Positions 63,201 to 64,000 of a stretch of 64,000 nucleotides of DNA are shown one piece after another. Location: the NCBI GenBank assembly GCA_003342815.1, contig PTEX01000207.1, positions 188,154-252,153 of the forward strand, written 5' to 3'. Every line of letters starts with the position of its first letter. The first letter of the stretch is position 1. Under the pieces are notes generated by a model. It made no database searches, was not told the origin of the DNA, and saw only the letters and a program-made list of their open reading frames with translations. This DNA is from Eudromia elegans. Its lineage: Eukaryota; Chordata; Aves; Tinamiformes; Tinamidae. The position numbers and the translations under genes were made by a program.

Positions 63201-64000
63201 AATTAAAACATAAAGCAACATTGATGAAATCTTTTGGAATAACATATGAAACTAATAGAAAAGAAGAAGAATGAGTTATGTATTTACTTTTTACACATTT
63301 TTGGCCTGTCTTTAGCTGACATAAATTGCCCCAAATCAGTAGGACTATGGCAGTGTGCATCTCCAGGCACTGGATTTTAATGCATCTTGAACATTCTGTG
63401 CAAATGTACAATAAGAAGTACTAAAAAGTTGTGAAGAAGTAAGTAAATCATCAGCAAATCAAGGCTGTGAGCAGTAGTATGCAATCTCTGTGGTACTAGA
63501 GATACTTTCATTGAAGGGACATTACAGATGTATCCATTGTCTTAGGTAAGCAACAGTAATGCTTAGGATGTCTTTTGCTATGTTAAATGACAGGCTAAAG
63601 AGCAATGTAAGTGGAGAGTGTAACTGCATTTTAAGTGGAGAGTATAAACCTAACTGTTCTCTCTTGGTTTATTTCTTCTTTTAAATTTTAGGCATCCAAT
63701 AGGATTCAAGAATCCAAAAATCAATATAGTCACATTATGCAAGAAAGAGAGACCTTGCTGATAAAAATGAGTGCTCTGGAGCAAGACAAAGCCAGGCTGC
63801 AGAGATTAGAAGAGGAACTGAACCGTGTGAAAGTTTCCTTGGAATCGGAGTGTCGTTTGAAGCAACGTTTGGAAAGTGAGAAACAGCAAATCCTGAATGA
63901 CCTCAACCAGTGGAAGAGCCAACACTCCCGAACAGAGGAATCCATTAGAAAGATTCAGTGTGAGAGGGAAAAGAGTGAGAGGGAGAAGAGTGCCCTGAGG
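29882..64000 (+). CDS. DSP: Desmoplakin, 24 coding segments, 3' end beyond the window
   Basis: Desmoplakin is the cytoplasmic plakin of the desmosome: its N-terminal head binds plakoglobin and plakophilins, its coiled-coil rod dimerises, and its C-terminal plakin repeats bind keratin, desmin or vimentin. Read directly, the joined coding segments give 1,903 codons without a stop, and every junction keeps phase with AG/GT borders. Diagnostic stretches include NGGSHPRLNTLGRM near the start, QELLQNCSDCLMRAELIVQP in exon 2, WINDCEEEELLYDWSD in exon 7, NQLYINMKSLVSWHYCMID in exon 13 and KQNLDKC in exon 23. Compared with human DSP from memory, most exons have identical length; exon 1 is 11 codons longer, exon 14 one longer, and exons 4, 15 and 23 are 1, 3 and 1 codons shorter. 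The N-terminal head is codons 1 to about 1065, followed by the rod. The plakin repeats and the Gly-Ser-Arg tail are not in the window. The start is fixed by an in-frame TAA at 29831-29833 and by homology. Confidence 0.98.
30085..38408 (+). other. DSP: DSP intron 1
   Basis: This is the longest intron of the gene (8.3 kb). It begins inside the CpG island and then becomes AT-rich. It contains T-tracts (about 30278-30313 and 33121-33134), TA-rich stretches (31735-31800) and a short direct duplication at 33265-33327. I see no CR1 copy, RNA gene or protein-like reading frame in it. First introns of this kind often carry enhancers, but nothing in the sequence lets me place one. Confidence 0.85.
33265..33327. 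repeat. Short AT-rich tandem duplication in intron 1
   Basis: The block starting ATTACATTATACATATATAC at 33265 is followed from about 33295 by a second, slightly longer copy that begins with the same 20 bases. Each copy contains ACATATATAC-type steps. This is a simple-sequence expansion with no evident function. Confidence 0.7.
38409..38511 (+). CDS. DSP: DSP exon 2 (codons 68-102)
   Basis: The acceptor is cccaacag and the donor gtgagt. The exon is 103 nt, the length I recall for human exon 2. It encodes the conserved block QELLQNCSDCLMRAELIVQP of the desmoplakin N-terminal head, the part that contacts plakoglobin and plakophilin. It finishes the codon split after exon 1 and ends in phase 0. 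Intron 2 (1,711 bp) follows; it is AT-rich, with a TA-rich patch near 39890-39935 and nothing else recognisable. Confidence 0.96.
40223..40371 (+). CDS. DSP: DSP exon 3 (codons 103-152)
   Basis: The acceptor is ttcttttag and the donor gtatgg; the exon is 149 nt, as in human. It encodes ELKYGDGVQI, then ECFAQANDQMDILDGLIREM and RQMGQPCDMYQKR, all highly conserved head sequence. It ends in phase 2 inside the Arg codon completed by exon 4. Intron 3 is 353 bp and featureless. Confidence 0.97.
40725..40896 (+). CDS. DSP: DSP exon 4 (codons 152-209)
   Basis: The exon has acceptor cttccag and donor gtaaat, 172 nt, one codon shorter than my recollection of human because a glycine run after SSK is shorter. 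It encodes LQEQMRALYKAISVPRARRA and QSGSGWDEYTKRVTSECLNW, leading into the plakin domain. An isolated N at 40806 falls in the third position of a Gly codon and must be counted as a base to keep the frame. Confidence 0.95.
40897..43749 (+). other. DSP: DSP intron 4
   Basis: The intron is 2,853 bp. Its only recognisable content is one CR1 3'-end fragment at about 41420-41517. The remainder is AT-rich single-copy-looking sequence with no gene signal that I can support. Confidence 0.85.
41420..41517 (+). mobile_element. CR1 3'-end fragment in intron 4
   Basis: The sequence follows the CR1 3' end in the same orientation as DSP: a CACATGCTCTAGG-like block, then TTGGACTAGAT and CCCTTCCAACCTTAGCTGTTC. 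It lacks perfect terminal octamers and ends in a degenerate TGATTCTGTG, so it is an old, 5'-truncated copy. Confidence 0.85.
43750..43878 (+). CDS. DSP: DSP exon 5 (codons 210-252)
   Basis: The acceptor is tttcttag and the donor gtaata, 129 nt as in human. It encodes AEMELVKWGFDAASIEQQIS and DYRWHLDKVKTDL, the start of the first helical repeat of the plakin domain. An N at 43837 takes the first base of a codon that is Gly in human (ATT NGA GAT). Intron 5 (1,152 bp) shows nothing recognisable. Confidence 0.95.
45031..45081 (+). CDS. DSP: DSP exon 6 (codons 253-269)
   Basis: This is a 51-nt micro-sized exon with acceptor ctgtttcag and donor gtaagc, the same length as in human. It encodes REKAAVH, an N-containing codon (CAN at 45052-45054, Gln or His), then LEEEYEGLL, matching the human plakin-domain helix. 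Intron 6 is 915 bp with no feature that I can name. Confidence 0.94.
45997..46158 (+). CDS. DSP: DSP exon 7 (codons 270-323)
   Basis: The exon has acceptor ccttgcag and donor gtaaga, 162 nt as in human. It carries one of the most conserved plakin-domain blocks: KHSFERMDQLRQFQNLIQA, then SREIMWINDCEEEELLYDWS. An N at 46055 sits in the middle of a codon that is Thr in human. Intron 7 is 902 bp. Confidence 0.97.
47061..47165 (+). CDS. DSP: DSP exon 8 (codons 324-358)
   Basis: The acceptor is ttgtttag and the donor gtgagt, 105 nt as in human. It encodes KRMSELELKEKELNKLKQES followed by DQLVLNQHPASDKIE, a helical stretch of the plakin domain. An N at 47132 is a third codon position (Val). Intron 8 is 1,258 bp and AT-rich. 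Confidence 0.96.
48424..48519 (+). CDS. DSP: DSP exon 9 (codons 359-390)
   Basis: The exon has acceptor ttgttgttag and donor gtgagt, 96 nt as in human. It encodes AYMDTLQTQWSWILQITKCI and DVHLKENAAYFQ, which matches human almost residue for residue. It contains no N bases. Intron 9 is 542 bp. Confidence 0.97.
49062..49187 (+). CDS. DSP: DSP exon 10 (codons 391-432)
   Basis: The acceptor is tttctgtag and the donor gtaatg, 126 nt as in human. It encodes FFEEAQATESYLKNLQ and later LQTLLEQIKELE. An N at 49114 is the second position of a codon that is Ser in human. Intron 10 is 825 bp and has no recognised element. Confidence 0.95.
50013..50165 (+). CDS. DSP: DSP exon 11 (codons 433-483), start of the SH3
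   Basis: The exon has acceptor tctttgcag and donor gtagtg, 153 nt as in human. It encodes NERERILEYKRQVQSLVNKS, then VQLKPRNPDYRS and KPIILKALCDYKQD, where ALCDYKQD is the ALYDY-like first strand of the SH3 fold embedded in the plakin domain. Two N bases (50078 and 50120) are both third codon positions; at 50078 an A would extend an A-run. Intron 11 is 1,550 bp with nothing recognised. Confidence 0.96.
51716..51870 (+). CDS. DSP: DSP exon 12 (codons 484-535), rest of the SH3
   Basis: The acceptor is tttcccatag and the donor gtgagt, 155 nt as in human. It encodes KTVRKGDECILKDNNERSKW, then VTGPGGVDMLVPSVSLIIPP and NPLAVDLA. The ERSKW and MLVPS motifs are SH3 signatures of the plakin family. 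The exon ends in phase 2. Intron 12 (647 bp) carries a CR1 fragment just before exon 13. Confidence 0.97.
52353..52485 (-). mobile_element. CR1 3'-end fragment abutting the exon 13 acceptor
   Basis: The reverse complement reads as a CR1 3' end. On the + strand it begins TAGAATCATAGAATAGTTAA and continues GGTTGGAAGGGACCTCTAGA, then the GAGCATGTGGCACAGGATTG block. Similarity fades between 52470 and 52485. It lies antisense to DSP and ends about 30-45 bases before exon 13, next to the presumed branch-point region. Confidence 0.88.
52518..52644 (+). CDS. DSP: DSP exon 13 (codons 535-577)
   Basis: The acceptor is ccttgtctcag and the donor gtaagg, 127 nt as in human. It encodes KIEQYYEAILALWNQLYINM, then KSLVSWHYCMIDIEK and RAMTIAK, the plakin-domain repeat that follows the SH3. 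An N at 52621 is the first base of a codon that is Ile in human; A there would lengthen an A-run. Intron 13 is 467 bp. Confidence 0.97.
53112..53316 (+). CDS. DSP: DSP exon 14 (codons 578-646)
   Basis: The exon has acceptor ttatttcag and donor gtttgt, 205 nt, one codon more than human as I recall it. It encodes LKTMRKEDYQKIITDLEIHY, then NSQGSEMFGDEDKRKIQTQF and TDAQKHYQTLIIQLP. It ends in a divergent Pro- and Gln-rich linker (NQPRQPQI), the usual variable spot of the family, in phase 1. Intron 14 is 628 bp. Confidence 0.96.
53945..54162 (+). CDS. DSP: DSP exon 15 (codons 646-718)
   Basis: The acceptor is atatattttacag and the donor gtaact. At 218 nt it is three codons shorter than human as I recall it, with the difference in the variable linker at its start. 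The conserved part reads NREHDKQEAWLLMELQKLRR and QIEASE. Two N bases (54083, second position; 54142, first position) lie in the least conserved half of the exon. Intron 15 is 794 bp. Confidence 0.93.
54957..55123 (+). CDS. DSP: DSP exon 16 (codons 719-774)
   Basis: The exon has acceptor tttccttag and donor gtaaga, 167 nt as in human. It encodes GVQNDSQIMAETLNKHKDLL, then FRxSEKYVYL and INALFQKLENINGVSAGYLD. An N at 55030 is the second base of a codon that is Gly in human. It ends in phase 2. Intron 16 is 318 bp. Confidence 0.95.
55442..55580 (+). CDS. DSP: DSP exon 17 (codons 774-820)
   Basis: The acceptor is atttcttatag and the donor gtgaga, 139 nt as in human. It encodes SLDALRCLLQVILQTEDVIR, then LSEEETVPLDLDKVEAYRAC and LK, helical repeat sequence near the end of the plakin domain. 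Intron 17 is 1,129 bp and contains no recognised repeat. Confidence 0.96.
56710..56903 (+). CDS. DSP: DSP exon 18 (codons 821-885)
   Basis: The exon has acceptor ttttccttcag and donor gttagt, 194 nt as in human. It encodes KMKADLNMKKSLLN, an N-containing codon at 56753, then ENELQKTHQIHAQSCQSYAL and YDLDIGKFTDKVTQLIDRWQ. It ends in phase 2. Intron 18 is 267 bp. Confidence 0.96.
57171..57333 (+). CDS. DSP: DSP exon 19 (codons 885-939)
   Basis: The acceptor is cattttttgtag-like and the donor gtatac, 163 nt as in human. It encodes SWDLERQIKQLKTYRDLYQA, LSKWVCDARRRQDSIESMKL and NTVMRYLHEQK. The last plakin-domain helices and the link to the rod are here. Intron 19 is only 90 bp, the shortest of the gene. 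Confidence 0.96.
57424..57507 (+). CDS. DSP: DSP exon 20 (codons 940-967)
   Basis: The exon is 84 nt, as in human, with acceptor ttcttgacag. It encodes NLHSEICGKRDKVEELLKHA and DQCSAAIK. The donor AAG|gtccgt is the least typical at +3 and +4, having C instead of the usual purine at +3, but length and frame support it. Intron 20 is 922 bp. Confidence 0.94.
58430..58537 (+). CDS. DSP: DSP exon 21 (codons 968-1003)
   Basis: The acceptor is tgttttacag and the donor gtatca, 108 nt as in human. It encodes DYELQVASYSSGLETLLNIP and IKKCVVQSPSVLILQE, conserved sequence at the end of the head. Intron 21 is 406 bp. Confidence 0.96.
58944..59042 (+). CDS. DSP: DSP exon 22 (codons 1004-1036)
   Basis: The exon has acceptor ctttttaag and donor gtaatc, 99 nt as in human. 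It encodes ASEAQSRYIELLTRSGDYYK and FLSEMLKSMEDLK, the last segment before the coiled-coil rod. Intron 22 is 846 bp and has no recognised element. Confidence 0.96.
59889..62180 (+). CDS. DSP: DSP exon 23, coiled-coil rod (codons 1037-1800)
   Basis: This 2,292-nt exon encodes 764 codons of heptad-patterned, Glu-, Lys-, Gln- and Leu-rich coiled coil, the parallel-dimer rod that sets desmoplakin length; human has 765 by memory. It starts MKATKIELLEEELRLARDSN after acceptor ttttgcag and ends EKFQKQALE before gtattc. An open frame runs from 59811, but the bases before 59889 are intron. Inside are two phase-0 alternative donors (60386/60387 and 60854/60855) at equivalent places of a 156-codon repeat. 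They correspond in position to the exits used by mammalian DSPII and DSPIa. Later blocks such as RRSLREQSVKITNLTQQIEE and IERLQSLTENLTKEHLLLEE are near-identical to human. There are no N bases in this exon. Confidence 0.97.
60384..60392 (+). promoter_or_regulatory. DSP: Intra-exonic splice donor, DSPII-type
   Basis: AAG|GTAAGA matches the donor consensus at 8 of 9 bases. Use of this site joined to 63692 would remove 598 codons in frame (both ends phase 0). In human, isoform DSPII lacks 599 residues from the same place (established knowledge). Actual use in this species is inferred. Confidence 0.85.
60387..60854 (+). repeat. DSP: Rod internal repeat, copy 1 (156 codons)
   Basis: This module starts VRNQFSEEMSNLKNKYETEI and ends WELENELAK. 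Compared without gaps to the following module, a hand count gives 81 identities over the first 150 residues (54%). The strongest stretches are LKNKYETEI, KTTI, QQKA and RYKQ. It is coiled coil, and its left border is also a splice-donor site. Confidence 0.85.
60852..60860 (+). promoter_or_regulatory. DSP: Intra-exonic splice donor, DSPIa-type
   Basis: AAG|GTAAGG matches the consensus at 8 of 9 bases and lies exactly 468 nt after the first internal donor. Joining to 63692 would remove 442 codons in frame. Human DSPIa lacks 443 residues ending at the same exon border (established knowledge). Use here is inferred. Confidence 0.8.
60855..61328 (+). repeat. DSP: Rod internal repeat, copy 2 (158 codons)
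   Basis: This is the second module, from VRNSYDEEIISLKNKYETEI to KELEDENSQLK. Its last residues correspond to the WELENELAK end of copy 1 but carry a two-residue insertion. The sequence beyond (RVQFDLQKANTS) no longer follows the repeat well, so the array is about two copies plus flanking partial similarity. Confidence 0.8.
62181..63691 (+). other. DSP: DSP intron 23
   Basis: The intron is 1,511 bp, with donor gtattc and acceptor aaattttag. It holds a 22-bp tandem duplication at 63071-63114 and otherwise AT-rich sequence. All three possible exon 23 donors share this intron's acceptor. Confidence 0.9.
63071..63114. repeat. Two-copy 22-bp tandem repeat in intron 23
   Basis: The copies at 63071-63092 and 63093-63114 differ at one base (ATGTATACATGCATGTATTG against ATGTATACATGCATATATTG, each followed by GC). 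A decayed third start follows. Each copy contains the palindromes ATGTATACAT and ATGCAT. Confidence 0.85.
63692..64000 (+). CDS. DSP: DSP exon 24, first 103 codons (codons 1801-1903), cut by the window
   Basis: The exon begins ASNRIQESKNQYSHIMQERE after acceptor aaattttag and continues as coiled coil (EQDKARLQRLEEELNRVKVS, NDLNQWKSQHSRTEE). In human this last exon is more than 3 kb and also encodes the rest of the rod, the plakin-repeat domains and the Gly-Ser-Arg tail that bind intermediate filaments. None of that is in view. Confidence 0.97.

Noticed and set aside
1-64000. CRISPR arrays, operons, bacterial ribosome-binding sites, tRNA or rRNA genes
   Set aside because: The DNA is vertebrate nuclear sequence. 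I found no regularly spaced repeats of that kind and no cloverleaf or rRNA-like sequence by eye.

Overview
The window is a piece of vertebrate nuclear DNA, almost certainly avian. It is AT-rich and gene-poor on the left, it carries several CR1 retrotransposon copies (one ending in the repeated octamer ATTCTATG typical of archosaur CR1), and it holds one large intron-split gene on the + strand. That gene is desmoplakin (DSP), the plakin that anchors intermediate filaments to desmosomes. I recognised it by reading the protein exon by exon. I place 24 coding segments, from the start ATG at 29882 to the window edge at 64000. The window therefore holds exons 1-23 complete and the first 309 nt of exon 24. 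The joined coding sequence is 5,709 nt (1,903 codons), in frame throughout.

Layout. Positions 1-29,300 are the intergenic region upstream of DSP. I find no convincing protein gene there. It holds CR1 fragments (about 6030-6290, 6357-6548, 9180-10036, 11130-11190, 13995-14350, 21128-22460), AT-rich simple sequence, an 84-base assembly gap (3041-3124) and a GC-rich solo retroviral LTR (19259-19972) whose promoter elements point to the - strand. Positions 29,330-30,260 are a CpG island covering the DSP promoter, 5' UTR and exon 1. Intron 1 (30085-38408) is 8.3 kb and empty of recognisable genes. Exons 2-22 (38409-59042) encode the head, including the plakin domain with its embedded SH3. Exon 23 (59889-62180, 2.3 kb) and the start of exon 24 (63692-64000) encode the coiled-coil rod. 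The plakin-repeat C-terminus lies beyond the window.

The most interesting signal is inside exon 23. Two strong in-frame splice donors occur exactly 468 nt (156 codons) apart, at equivalent points of a tandemly repeated rod module. They fall where the known DSPII and DSPIa isoforms of mammals leave the exon, and both match the donor consensus better than the full-length donor does. Alternative rod lengths therefore appear to come from one donor motif copied by an internal duplication.

A data-quality signal also stands out. Thirteen of the fourteen isolated N bases lie in DSP coding exons, each needed to keep the frame, and the fourteenth is in a CR1 reading frame. I saw none in introns. This looks like protein-guided frame repair or masking of the assembly, not biology. 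Apart from DSP and old mobile elements I see no new gene system here.
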